Shown here: one piece after another, positions 9,301 through 15,775 of the stretch
Numbering within the stretch: the stretch's first letter is position 1
How the letters are laid out: the number at the start of each line of letters is the position of its first letter
DNA from: Baffinella frigidus
Taxonomy: Eukaryota; Cryptophyceae; Cryptomonadales; Baffinellaceae
Assembly: GCA_026770585.1 (NCBI GenBank)
Contig: MU646871.1
Span: forward strand, 260,295-282,514
Length of the DNA: 22,220 nt
Direction of reading: 5' to 3'
The notes under the pieces: model-generated
Seen by the model: only the letters and a program-made list of their open reading frames with translations
The model's database searches: none
Told to the model about the DNA's origin: nothing
Translations under genes and position numbers: made by a program

Positions 9301-10718
9301 GTGCTACGTGCGCCATCGAGGATGAGGGTTGCCTGGCGATGGAGAAGGGAGCGACGAGGGCATGGAATGTCGAAGCCGCCGAGGTCGGCGGAGGTGAAAA
9401 CCACCCGGGACAGGGTGTTTTGTGAGACTTGTTTGAGGGGCAGGCCAATGGAGGTGAGTGTGAGACGAACGAGCATGGCAGAGGCTTCCTCAAGGATTTC
9501 CGGGAGAGGGGCGCCATGTTGAAGGGCGAACATGATGCTAGAATTGAGGTTCAGATTTGTGGCATCCCGGAGTTGTTGAATGGAGGAGTTTCGGTTGGTG
9601 CCAGTAACAGCAAATTTACCTTTCAGGGAGCGTTGGATGGCGAGGAGGGCGCTGTCTGACGACCCTTCGAGGTAGGTGCCAGGGTTTTCAGGATCAGGAG
9701 CAGGGGAGTGTTGGAAGCGGGCGCCGAGGAAGCGGAGCGCATCATGTTCTGGGATAATTCGTGGGGTGAATGTGCCGAAGGTTCCGTTGATGTCAAGGGC
9801 AAGTATTGAGGGGGGCACAGCGGGGGGTTGTGCCCCAGGAGAGAGGATCAAGCCCGCTTTTTTGGCATTGTTTCTGATTCCCTGGGCTCCCTGACCGAAG
9901 GTTGTGATTGAGATAGATCGAAGAATGCCTGGAAGGGTGGAGTCCAAAGGGGTGGTGTCATCTGCAAAGCCCAATACATTCACAAGCAGTGGAGGGGGAG
10001 GGGGGCCTATGAATCCGTCAAGGAGGGGGTTGGAGGGTAGGGGATAGCCAGATCCACCGTATTTGTGTATCAGTTCGAGGACAAGGTGCTGGCAGATAAG
10101 GAAGTCAACTGGCGCGTCGGGGGATCCTTGGAAGGTGCCGTCGAGCAAAGTGATGTGCCCACTGTTGATTTTGTCAGAGGAGGTAGATGTGGTGTATGCA
10201 GTTTGTACAGATCGGGTATGACCTTTTAGGACTTGGGCGACATAGTCAAGAAAGATTTTAGGGGCGCCTATGTGGGCAAGTCCGATGAGGAGCCAATGGT
10301 GTTGGATGGAGTCAAAGGCCTCAGTGCAGTCTAGTGGGGCGGTGTAGAGAGGGTGGGCACTTGGAGTGTGAGAGTGATGAAAGATGGCATCGAAGATAGT
10401 GGTGGCCTGTTCAACATTACCTCCAGGTATAAAGCCAAATTGCGAGATGGTAAGTATCAAGTGCTGTTCAAGCAGGTTACCGAAGCGTTCCCCTATTGTC
10501 CCAGAGACCAGTTTATAGATTGGTTCGAGAAGGTTAATAGAGCGGAACCTGTAGTGATCTTTGACGTCTTTGATGAGAGAGTTGATGACGCCGTGTCGCA
10601 GTGCCGGAAGAACGTCGCCCTTGAACAGCGCCAGTACCTCCTTAAGGAACTTGCCGGTTGCCAGATTTTGTCTGTGGCAAATGTTTTTTCTTGTCACGTC
10701 CGTCGCATTGGGTCGCAA
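3399..10718 (-). CDS. LINE-type reverse transcriptase polyprotein, 5'-truncated
   Basis: An uninterrupted 2439-codon frame. Residues ~45-260 carry the palm/fingers of a non-LTR reverse transcriptase: a YRFRSINLLEPIYK segment (56-69), QFGFIPGG (93-100), motif A LDCTEAFDS with the catalytic Asp at 130, a motif-B equivalent GTFQGSPDAP (194-203) in place of the usual R-Q-G-D/C-P, and motif C FADD at 251-254. Near residues 1376-1410 a CDGRCSSC...HHTAFEC cluster resembles the Cys/His finger that follows LINE reverse transcriptases. Residues ~2310-2325 form a zinc knuckle (CPRCFERGNHWLEDC), and the last 35 residues are Cys/His-rich. Between these are long proline-rich stretches. The first codon is TTG directly after a TAA, and no endonuclease precedes it, so the 5' part is missing. 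Role: target-primed retrotransposition; autonomy is unlikely in this copy. The low G content of the coding strand also favours open frames. Confidence 0.88.
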   Translation of the reverse strand: MRPNATDVTRKNICHRQNLATGKFLKEVLALFKGDVLPALRHGVINSLIKDVKDHYRFRSINLLEPIYKLVSGTIGERFGNLLEQHLILTISQFGFIPGGNVEQATTIFDAIFHHSHTPSAHPLYTAPLDCTEAFDSIQHHWLLIGLAHIGAPKIFLDYVAQVLKGHTRSVQTAYTTSTSSDKINSGHITLLDGTFQGSPDAPVDFLICQHLVLELIHKYGGSGYPLPSNPLLDGFIGPPPPPLLVNVLGFADDTTPLDSTLPGILRSISITTFGQGAQGIRNNAKKAGLILSPGAQPPAVPPSILALDINGTFGTFTPRIIPEHDALRFLGARFQHSPAPDPENPGTYLEGSSDSALLAIQRSLKGKFAVTGTNRNSSIQQLRDATNLNLNSSIMFALQHGAPLPEILEEASAMLVRLTLTSIGLPLKQVSQNTLSRVVFTSADLGGFDIPCPRRSLLHRQATLILDGARSTHPWVRAAIHLGFLPPHPTTTPTPPASYRLQLLASAGLTFRLIPSSPNLLPNPPLSTSQSDANALIIHHARAITPCSSLTYRLSFGTESLGIPIVVDFNNDNLGPQTPTSPLSPPPDNELHSHLFTTPASAWNALLQTTHATGIFAIHLPAILPPPHISPLTPPPSNNPSSDTPAHLLIHPPSISHTLILGHLPRPPPPMPPPESQPKYADIQSPCPRFLTTWAASIHPNTDHLRHNPFLLITDGSLLPNPICPSLALKYVAQTQHTFRPPLPSWMPPNTTPHTPWNTVLSNIQSSHRISLIHPSTTSLPMQRTPLVHFWLYWFDPPPEATSPGWYLTWAHLLDATTLQVQPFFIEIPPNGDENDSPNYISKPLHITPSTIPLNPPPVNPLRNPTVIMTIATLHLENSSARNSPIWWPTHPPPTQPNDTSPHNMSWPPTPPPEELLRVDTFIQSTLTHALAARNLLQFQWESLRSSFLFCPEHKYGDRLIILTSSPYPGNDGSPHDALGSYLTSLFLALHWKYIEAHDPPPLRALSPAIFPLAPVSASFPPSAFLPAQWDSINSKLAPSQQDTWSLQGDPAAPIDPPCLCGKSYLTPPALLSHTSNPPDSLHPHCPDPSTCPRMSAAYILLGPDSWPMIGGSFRIPIPGNCAADASITELIILPLAVADIKHASPPIHIPPASDLRWHSDCTRALDTMFPPSSRPLSSRKQALSSLHHQHTHAQMALQELESMGIHLTSEWNPCFHNLSLTDPRRFLPSLLNNHVVDIGAKAATWFGRSEESLYINPLFFIPPVYKNTTGSHAVVLLLHGTLLHNPRDRLQDILASSSVSRPLITDPDSLLACDGLSYFILNAIADGPSTAKATSLVTAQEATSRHQAILGYMPSCQAQMSIFLPQASNKILKKLDCDGRCSSCDSSWSTEDEDTRHHTAFECPYYREVFRDGDLASAQFLAHSGLPYWWFPKSRRQIPQFLPWPDHLSRSSTLLGMKLFPTEPLERGGPPRNKVSVATYVTRILLTTQLLQHLHQVPSPAPPPPNTPGPSALLTVDTILSLRSIFRDPADPSAFHSALLRTFDQNRVALALASPVRILPRPLSQWLISTCKLAGQACTDPLAIIPGQTTPTGPWHQPSFLPSTLGLSPSTQTTFLRDFPSPLDDYTDPEWSRVPFHHPVLVTVDDRDSTFIHRLLDKCRVSAKSNITVVLALGCPHRSSSLDTYKKLHPGAFFHYFLTIPWQILPHGSPTGWHSLPKYSLSYDSANQCFSQSHLSHPDFPPRDSSPASPFPTTFMLFHKTPDKFLWTLNHTHLTNLSWSLLGSLAPPNQDNPPTIHRPTSLPTKTNPIPQYHSLPLLYSSMDPKHSDQHPLRHPIAPLLCVTWFKRKDMVPPNYTLQDFLPPEIEDDPNPSRKLAIALHLLAEKGVPGLPHPRFQNLYPGVLPSIFLPFLGARVGVHHRSIPQVAASFAATTIRGYYRAHLLKRSTISNLLTTISLPPPPFDPRPPCPTSICDNCNTPATSLWIIRSAWQGSAPTPLVSTLPCVTLLRSAADNYIQLNKSRIGSIRGPLTKDTHRKIHYNFLKPDPAANGGAAVCWLCALPTLLYRLSSPSFQSLSYPPIPPSPSQSTLHLYLQRYLIMSIAGTNIRDSIITFLNIQTAVIPHSPPHRELNNFHPLVPFLRDPADPSSTLYPLAATPAPLLPKQPIPTTEAPWVVWCVNPDTSTTSQRSGLPPFFSKPPPIPKGKYSLTNIYKDGKPRFIPVPFPEYLNATHPRRHLILAPSHPSRSPAPPIPQPSPHHPLSNTPLLSTPTDLPPPPAKRHCPAGQDTVQPPPPGLTLKRAAPPTDCQYCPRCFERGNHWLEDCPETHQQLKPPDFERLLQKARRIAYKDNPLPRQRSTKSVTRSPTLSLQPHPTLVNPSMAPHPAPGYQLQHSDTIHTPNKNCQVEFGCSRPCVGTCEDHHCLKRFCEWHREHMC

Positions 10719-10725
10719 TTAGGTC

Positions 10726-11628
10726 ATGTCCGGAGCCTTGGCTGCGGCGATGCAGACCCTGTCGCTCCAGGCCAGCTGCGCCCACTGCGGGAAGGAGGGT
10801 GCGGCGCACCAGCGCTGCTCGCGCTGCAAGCAAGCCTAGTACTGCGGGGCTGCGTGCCAGAAGAAGGGGTGGAAGAAACACAAGAAGACGTGCGCGCCGC
10901 CGCTGTCGCTGGACGACGTTCAGGAGAGATTGCGGGTGGCAAGCGACGCGCATGATTGGCAGGAGGTGCTCAAGTGGGAGGGGCGCATGGACGAGCTGAT
11001 GGAGGAGCAGTCGGATACATCCTGCAATCTCACCCTCTGCCAATTCAGTTGGGCGTACAGCGTGGGAGCTAGATCAACGGGCAGCCAGCACCATGCGCTC
11101 TCGGAGATCAGACTGCAGAAAAGGCAAGTCGAACTCCTGGGCAAGATGGAGCGCTTCCGGGACCAGGGCGAGAAGATGTGCATCCTCGCCATCGGCCTGG
11201 AAGATGCGGGAAGGAAACAGGAGGCAGGTGCGTGGTACCAGAAGGCGCGCGACGTCGGCGCAGCGCACGGCTTCTTCTCGGTGGAATGCCAGGCGTGCTT
11301 GGGGCTCGGGAAGCTGGCGATAGACGAGGGGCGCGACGAGGAGGGGTTGGATCTGCTGCGAAACGCGGCGGCAGCCTCGCCGCTCAGCGAGGACGAGGAC
11401 AGCATGTGGGAAATTCCTGTGTTGCACTCGTTGATAGATGCGCTGTTCAAGACAGACGCAATCGACGAGCTCGAGCCGCTGATCCCGCGCTATCGAGAGG
11501 CGGCAGAGGCGGCAGAGGCGAAGGAGGGGCGTCTGAGCGCCGCGGAGTTGCACAGCTGCTACTTCAGGGCGCGACTTCACGAGGTCTCGAGCATCCTGCA
11601 CCCCCTTCTTAGAACCCCGTCACACTGA
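10726..11628 (+). pseudogene. MYND zinc-finger / helical-repeat protein with nonsense codon
   Basis: From ATG 10726 the frame runs 300 codons to TGA 11626-11628 but is interrupted by TAG at codon 38 (10837-10839). Residues ~18-56 form a MYND finger: CAHCGKEG, then RCSRCKQA-stop-YCG, AACQKKGWKKHKKTC, with all Cys/His ligands kept. The rest is helical, TPR-like sequence (KMERFRDQGE, CLGLGKLAIDEGRDEEGLDL). MYND fingers bind proline-rich partners. The stop falls inside the finger where other MYND proteins have one variable residue before YCG, so it is a point nonsense mutation (or readthrough) and not an exon edge. Downstream translation could only start at an internal ATG (10951) without the finger. 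Its ATG lies 8 bp from the start of the oppositely oriented retroelement frame. Confidence 0.8.
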
Positions 11629-11651
11629 TCTGCCATTGCATTCCAGCAAGA

Positions 11652-12182
11652 TCAAGTATGCATCACGAACTCCCGAACCACCGAAGAAAACGTCCATAGC
11701 TCATCGTTGCTCGGGTAGTGCCCGGCTCGCAACTTCGGGTGGTAGTTGTCTGCGACCTTCCAGCCGCCGACAAGGCTAACAGAAAGTGCCGCATTCTCTG
11801 TGCCCTGGAACACCTCCCTCAACCGCGTCGCCATATCCCGGAAGACCAACCCGTCTTTCCGCATGCACACCGCCTCTTGAATGCTGCATTGGAGAGAGCA
11901 GGGGCTTAGGTGTGCACAGAAGCCCGTACCATCGGGGCTGTGCACGAAGAGCGCGATACAGTTTAGCAGCGACGTGGTGGCGAGAAGACGGGGGCGGTCC
12001 CCAGGTCGAATGAATCTGAACTCGGACTCGTGGACATATGCCGTGGTTCCTAGATGCTGCAGGGACGTCTGTATATCACTACTGCAGGGGATAACGGACG
12101 CCGTCGCTTTGGATTTTGCCGGGGTCGAGCGAACATGGGCCACGACGGCTCTAAGTAGCATGTCCACTTCGTCTGGCTGCAT
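11652..12182 (-). CDS. Small protein with CheD/NTAN1-like Cys-His deamidase signature
   Basis: The first ATG (12182) gives 176 residues. Residues 69-93 read TTSLLNCIALFVHSPDGTGF plus CAHLS: a candidate nucleophile Cys75, a hydrophobic strand, and His91 sixteen residues later. This is followed by VSLVGGWK at 135-142. The order C-I-A-L...A-H...L-V-G-G resembles the protein-glutamine deamidase CheD and the N-terminal asparagine amidohydrolase NTAN1, which share a Cys-His(-Thr) active site. The protein stops soon after the LVGG strand, shorter than NTAN1, so the C-terminal region may be lost or in another exon. It converges with the MYND pseudogene (23-bp gap). Family membership rests on motif resemblance alone; whether it is host or virus-derived is unclear. 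Confidence 0.45.
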   Translation of the reverse strand: MQPDEVDMLLRAVVAHVRSTPAKSKATASVIPCSSDIQTSLQHLGTTAYVHESEFRFIRPGDRPRLLATTSLLNCIALFVHSPDGTGFCAHLSPCSLQCSIQEAVCMRKDGLVFRDMATRLREVFQGTENAALSVSLVGGWKVADNYHPKLRAGHYPSNDELWTFSSVVREFVMHT

Positions 12183-12257
12183 CGGGCAAATTCGCTCGCA
12201 GCGGCACACTACCCACGCGCGCGCATTTCTGTACCGTTCCGTGCTTTTACTTGGTGC

Positions 12258-12263
12258 TTTATT
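12258..12263 (-). promoter_or_regulatory. AATAAA polyadenylation signal (minus strand)
   Basis: The minus strand reads ccAATAAAgc here, 47-52 bp beyond the stop of the 12310-12597 ORF. That is the spacing expected for a eukaryotic poly(A) signal. Confidence 0.45.
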
Positions 12264-12309
12264 GGATCCACGTGGTTACACGGCAGCAGGCAATGGCAAC
12301 GGGCAGCGC

Positions 12310-12597
12310 CTAGATGCCGTGCAGAATGCCGAACAGACGAATCTTCTCACGCACTAAGAGACCCTGCACACCACCTAGTCCGCCCGACGACTCTGCAACC
12401 CCATACCGGTCGCATTGCTCCTGCAGGTGTTTGAGGTCCAACCGGAGAGCTTCGCGTTCTTCGGCTTCGGTCTCGGTGCGGCTTCCCTCGATCAAACGTT
12501 GCATTCTATCTGAATGTCTGGAGTGGGCGTGTCGGTCGAGTCGACGGGGTTTTGTGTTGGCATGAAACGTAGACCGCCTCGTTACATTGAAGAGCAT
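12310..12597 (-). CDS. Small charged hypothetical protein
   Basis: 95 codons from ATG 12597. The N-terminal third is basic (RRSTFHANTKPRRLDRHAHS). The middle is a strongly charged helix with coiled-coil character (ETEAEEREALRLDLKHLQEQ), followed by a glycine-rich turn and a hydrophobic end (IRLFGILHGI). I do not recognise a family. An internal ATG (MQRLIEGS, codon 32) is an alternative start. Support is a proper ATG, a charged-helix composition, a downstream AATAAA at suitable distance, and copies of a palindromic motif directly upstream. Confidence 0.4.
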   Translation of the reverse strand: MLFNVTRRSTFHANTKPRRLDRHAHSRHSDRMQRLIEGSRTETEAEEREALRLDLKHLQEQCDRYGVAESSGGLGGVQGLLVREKIRLFGILHGI

Positions 12598-12598
12598 A

Positions 12599-12705
12599 CA
12601 CTACGTGTTGTACACATATCTGACTATTCGATGAAAGTTGACAGTCGGCTTGAGTTGACATACGACGACAACACGTAGTGTTGTCTTGGCGGCACTACGT
12701 GTTGT
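12599..12705. promoter_or_regulatory. Three copies of CACTACGTGTTGT, two forming a perfect hairpin
   Basis: The 13-bp motif occurs at 12599-12611 (+), inverted at 12668-12680 (acaacacgtagtg) and at 12693-12705 (+). The last two are perfect 13-bp arms around a 12-nt loop (12681-12692). Each contains the E-box/G-box-like core ACGTG. They lie immediately upstream of the small minus-strand ORF and downstream of the methyltransferase, so they could be a transcription-factor site cluster or an RNA hairpin. Confidence 0.6.
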
Positions 12706-12794
12706 GTTTTCCTGGGCGTGCACACACCTTCTTGTCTGTGTACGACGCAATGGCTTCAACGCAATCGCCCGACGGGATACGGCCGCGAGAGCCA

Positions 12795-13784
12795 CTAGCT
12801 GCTTGAGGGCGGTTTGCCGGCGCCCATGCTAGTTGCATAAGCCGACCGGCGGTAGACCATTAGGGAGCCTTTCAACCACCAATCGCCGCCCGACACCGAC
12901 TCTCTGAACACGGTGGTCTGTGCGATGTCATACTTGAATCCACGATTCCGCATCTCTGCAACCAAGTAACTGTTACTAATCTCGTTGATGTGGCCCCGCC
13001 CCCCTTGCCCGGGAACAGCCCACGAAACAATCACCCCGTCGGTGCAGAGTCACACAAGGTTGTCTATGAACTGCGCTTCGTACTCTTGTGGAATGTGTTG
13101 ACCGACCTCGATCGGTATAACCCAATCTCTCTTTGGCAGTGACACGGGCGCTGCTGCGTCTACCCAACAGATCTCGGGGACTACATGATACGGGTCGCCG
13201 CGCACAGGGGTCGTCTTCCCCCACATGGACTCTATGTTGTCACCACCATCAAACCCGGCGTAGTCGACCGGTGACTCCTTCTTCTTAAGCAGCCGTTGGA
13301 GTTGACCAACCCCTGCGCCGATATCGTAAACCGAAGACGTTCCTAGGAAGGATGCCAGCGCCGTGCCGAACCCGTCGTCAAACGCTACGTGGTGTGTGGC
13401 AATCACTGATTCGTCGCAGAGCCACCCGCCACTGGCCTGTATAGCACCGCCACCACTGGACGGCGGTTTGAACGGGCACGTCTTTCTGCGAGCGCCAGCT
13501 GTCATGCTCGCTGGGCGGTCGCGTGGAATCGTGTCCGTTGGCTGTACGGGGTGGAGGTCGAGGGGGGGCTGGCGTGCGATTTCATTGGACAGTGCCCCCC
13601 CGCGGAGCACAGGCGTGGGCTGCACCCCTGCATACACAGACCGCGTGTACATGCACAGACGGCCCATACCTGGAATCCATTCTGATGTGATGAATACAAC
13701 GAGCAGAAGACCCGCCACGGTGCCAATCACTATGCGCTTGCGGTTCGGTCGCAGCGTGCTTTGGCGCCGTGGATAAAATGGCAT
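12795..13784 (-). pseudogene. Membrane-anchored SAM-dependent methyltransferase, broken by in-frame TGA
   Basis: ATG 13784; the frame runs 329 codons to the stop at 12795 but has TGA at codon 245 (13050-13052). Residues 1-17 are basic and 18-36 hydrophobic (IVIGTVAGLLLVVFITSEW), a signal anchor implying type II topology. The class I methyltransferase core shows motif I SVYDIGAGVGQ (151-161), the acidic loop YAGFDGGDN (175-183), and WVIPIEVGQHIP (221-232). After the stop the same frame continues collinearly with VIVSWAVPGQGGRGHINE and a terminal SLMVYRRS, the expected C-terminal half of this family, so no intron is needed. A CGA-to-TGA change would explain it; readthrough is the alternative. 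The substrate is not identifiable. A GATATAG element lies about 20 bp upstream of the ATG. Confidence 0.75.
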
Positions 13785-14035
13785 GCTTAGAGGCCGGTGC
13801 GCTATATCTGGGGTGTTTCCGTTCGTTGTGTGGGGTGGTTCTGTTCGTTATATGGGCAGCACATCAAGCAACACAATGCTGTTGTATATGGCGCAAAGTG
13901 CAACCAGATGGTCGCACCAGTTAGTCTAATAAATCCCCGTGTGATCGAAGGGAGTAGAAAGGTTGCGGTTGATGCATTCATGTGAACCTTGGGTGGACAG
14001 GGACCAGTGGGTGTCCCCGCCTGTAGTGCCGGTGT
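13785..14035. promoter_or_regulatory. Divergent intergenic region, with AATAAA at 13928-13933
   Basis: This separates the minus-strand methyltransferase from the plus-strand 182-residue gene. It has TATA-like elements (ctatatctg at 13802-13810, ttatatgg at 13847-13854) and a plus-strand AATAAA at 13928-13933 that has no obvious upstream gene. A 62-codon plus frame (13797-13985) starts at GTG and is not convincing. An upstream exon of the 14036 gene could lie here. Confidence 0.3.
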
Positions 14036-14584
14036 ATGTCAGGATTCATTAGCTTCACGGCATGGCAGGCAGTGGGTATCTACGGCTGGTGGAAGCCACT
14101 GCGTGTTCTGAACTGGAAGATGGTCGTCGACAGAAAGGACCTAACGGTTGAGAAACTATGCTCGCTCGGGTTGAACGAGCAGCAACTGTTTACTATACAG
14201 TCGGATAAAACCGCATGGATCAGCATCAGCCGCATTGGCATAGAACACATCGCGATGGTGCCGATGTTTCAGATCCACGCGACAAAGGACCTGGGTGCGA
14301 ACATTATCGCAATCGCGAGGCAGAACTTGACAGCTGGGTTTCTACAGCACACCGGTGTAACGTTCACGGACCTCGTCGACGCGGGGCTCACGCTGAACCT
14401 CATGCTCTTGTTCAAGTACGACCTCACGTCGTGGGTGCATCTTGGACTGTATCGTGACTTCCTGCGGGACCTCACTGACGTGCAGAGCATCTCGTTGTTT
14501 GAGATGACGACGTTCTATGTTATGCAGTGTGTCAAAGAGACGGCGTCGAATCGTACTACTCCCACAGAGAACACGCCGATGTGA
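14036..14584 (+). CDS. Hypothetical protein with internal helical repeats
   Basis: 182 codons from ATG 14036 (in-frame TAG twelve bases upstream) to TGA. Residues 36-62 (LTVEKLCSLGLNEQQLF...TAWI) and 108-134 (VTFTDLVDAGLTLNLMLLF...TSWV) align without gaps as an internal repeat: T-x3-L-x3-G-L, then T-x-W ten to fifteen residues on. A weaker third unit follows from LTDVQSISLF (146-155). No signal peptide is evident, and the C-terminus is polar (SNRTTPTENT). I do not recognise the family. The repeat resembles small helical hairpins used for protein contacts, so a structural or scaffold role is possible but unproven. It converges on the 14661 gene with a 76-bp gap containing a ccaaccag-type low-complexity run. 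Confidence 0.6.
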   Translation: MSGFISFTAWQAVGIYGWWKPLRVLNWKMVVDRKDLTVEKLCSLGLNEQQLFTIQSDKTAWISISRIGIEHIAMVPMFQIHATKDLGANIIAIARQNLTAGFLQHTGVTFTDLVDAGLTLNLMLLFKYDLTSWVHLGLYRDFLRDLTDVQSISLFEMTTFYVMQCVKETASNRTTPTENTPM

Positions 14585-14660
14585 CCAACCGACCAACCAG
14601 TCGACAGACCAGCCAACCAGCCCACTGATACCGGCCCAGTCTTGGACGAATCGTTCAGCA

Positions 14661-15413
14661 TCAGCATGTTATGAACTTGAAAGCCCCACTCCTGAACGAA
14701 TTCGTATCGAGCTTTCGAGTGAACGTCGAGATGGCGTCGTATACATTCTCGGGGGTAGACAGAACCGGGTGCAACTTGTCCACGCGCAGCCAGAGCGAGC
14801 GTGCTTTGTCTATGCTTTCGCGAACCAAGATGATTGCAAGCTGCACGTCTGTAGCACTGGACATGCTGTCGATTTTGTCCATCGAAAGCTTGCCAATCTT
14901 CAGGAATCTGTGCAACCACAGCGGGACAGTCGCAAAATTTGACCGCTCCGAAAGCCATACATCGTTCTGGGATGTGTGTGTATTGATCCTGGACACGTTG
15001 TTGATCATGATACCTGCCTCTGTATCGGTGATGCTCACGGTGCAGATACACAGGAGTTTGTGTAGATCCACCTGGAAGGCATGTGTCGTGTTCGTTGAAG
15101 GGTCGCACAACTGGCATGTCGTGAGTATGTCGGTGCCGCGTGGGTTTTCAAAGACTGCCGCGCTGGTTATTTCGGGTCTGCAGCTGAGATGCACCACCTG
15201 CAGCACTGGTCGGCACGGTCGGTTGTCTTGGTCCGCATGGAAGATGATAAGGAGGTGGTAGTTCGTGTTGTGGGTTGCACGCTCCGCCTCTGTTTCGCCG
15301 TCTTCGTTGCCACCGCCCCTGTTCATACCAGAGCATGACGTCGTTCTGTACATTGCATCCATGACAGAATTGGCCATACCGATTCGTGTATGGTGTCTAC
15401 GCAAGACCCCCAT
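14661..15413 (-). CDS. Hypothetical cysteine-containing protein, 250 codons
   Basis: ATG 15413 to the stop at 14661; MANSVMDAMY at codon 13 is an alternative start. Residues ~1-50 are basic/polar and disordered (GGGNEDGETEAERA). From about residue 53 the sequence becomes a mixed alpha/beta domain (YHLLIIFHADQ, VLQVVHLSC, AFQVDLHKLLCICTVSI, DVQLAIILVRESIDKARSLW) with regular hydrophobic spacing. No known family is recognised. It begins one codon after the TGA of the 85-codon membrane ORF at 15417-15674 and lies in the same frame, so the two may be halves of one gene. Virion-component status is only an inference from neighbours. Confidence 0.55.
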   Translation of the reverse strand: MGVLRRHHTRIGMANSVMDAMYRTTSCSGMNRGGGNEDGETEAERATHNTNYHLLIIFHADQDNRPCRPVLQVVHLSCRPEITSAAVFENPRGTDILTTCQLCDPSTNTTHAFQVDLHKLLCICTVSITDTEAGIMINNVSRINTHTSQNDVWLSERSNFATVPLWLHRFLKIGKLSMDKIDSMSSATDVQLAIILVRESIDKARSLWLRVDKLHPVLSTPENVYDAISTFTRKLDTNSFRSGAFKFITC

Positions 15414-15416
15414 AAA

Positions 15417-15674
15417 TCATGCCTTTATGCAACTTCCATGAGATTCAATCAATATGCTGTATTTGCAGAGTGCGTAGTAGTACAGCACGAGCCACAGGTG
15501 TGGCCACGCACTTGACATTGGTGTGTTGTACCCAGCAGTGTTGCACCGCAAGTTGCTGCTGAGGAAGCAGCCCACGCTTGCACACTCATGTGCGGCAAAT
15601 AGCAAGAAAAGTGGACCACCCGACACCAGCAATGTTCGCAGGTTGTGATAGACGGTGTATATAGAAACACCCAT
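15417..15674 (-). CDS. Small two-helix membrane protein ORF, possibly 5' part of the next gene
   Basis: 85 codons from ATG 15674. Hydrophobic segments at ~14-28 (TLLVSGGPLFLLFAA) and ~57-76 (WPHLWLVLYYYALCKYSILI) could be transmembrane helices around a Cys-bearing loop (C31, C36, C44). The TGA at 15417-15419 is followed one codon later, in the same frame, by the ATG of the 250-codon ORF. This is either tight viral packing, a decayed single gene of about 337 codons, or stop readthrough. No family is recognised. Confidence 0.4.
   Translation of the reverse strand: MGVSIYTVYHNLRTLLVSGGPLFLLFAAHECASVGCFLSSNLRCNTAGYNTPMSSAWPHLWLVLYYYALCKYSILIESHGSCIKA
15658..15663 (+). promoter_or_regulatory. TATA box upstream of the protease gene
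   Basis: TATATA in gtgtatatagaaac, 113 bp before the proposed protease ATG (15776). It overlaps the start of the minus-strand membrane ORF, which is compatible with dense viral packing. Confidence 0.35.
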
Positions 15675-15775
15675 ACAGAAGCTGGTGTTTGGCGTCTACC
15701 GCGTAGACATTGTTATATCAGCGCTGTCTGCGGACCTGTTGTTGTGGATTCTGGGCCTCGGGTGCTGCCTTCTCC

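Noticed and set aside
10642-11601. Minus-strand and alternate-frame ORFs over the MYND gene
   Set aside because: Shadows of a GC-rich coding region; the plus frame alone carries a known domain.
12601-12795. 64-codon minus ORF between methyltransferase and small gene
   Set aside because: Starts at GTG, overlaps the palindromic motif cluster, and has no protein-like pattern.
14515-15261. Plus- and minus-frame ORFs opposite the 250-codon gene
   Set aside because: The 196-codon plus frame lacks a recognisable domain and a promoter; I kept the minus frame, with moderate confidence, for its length and alternating hydrophobic pattern.
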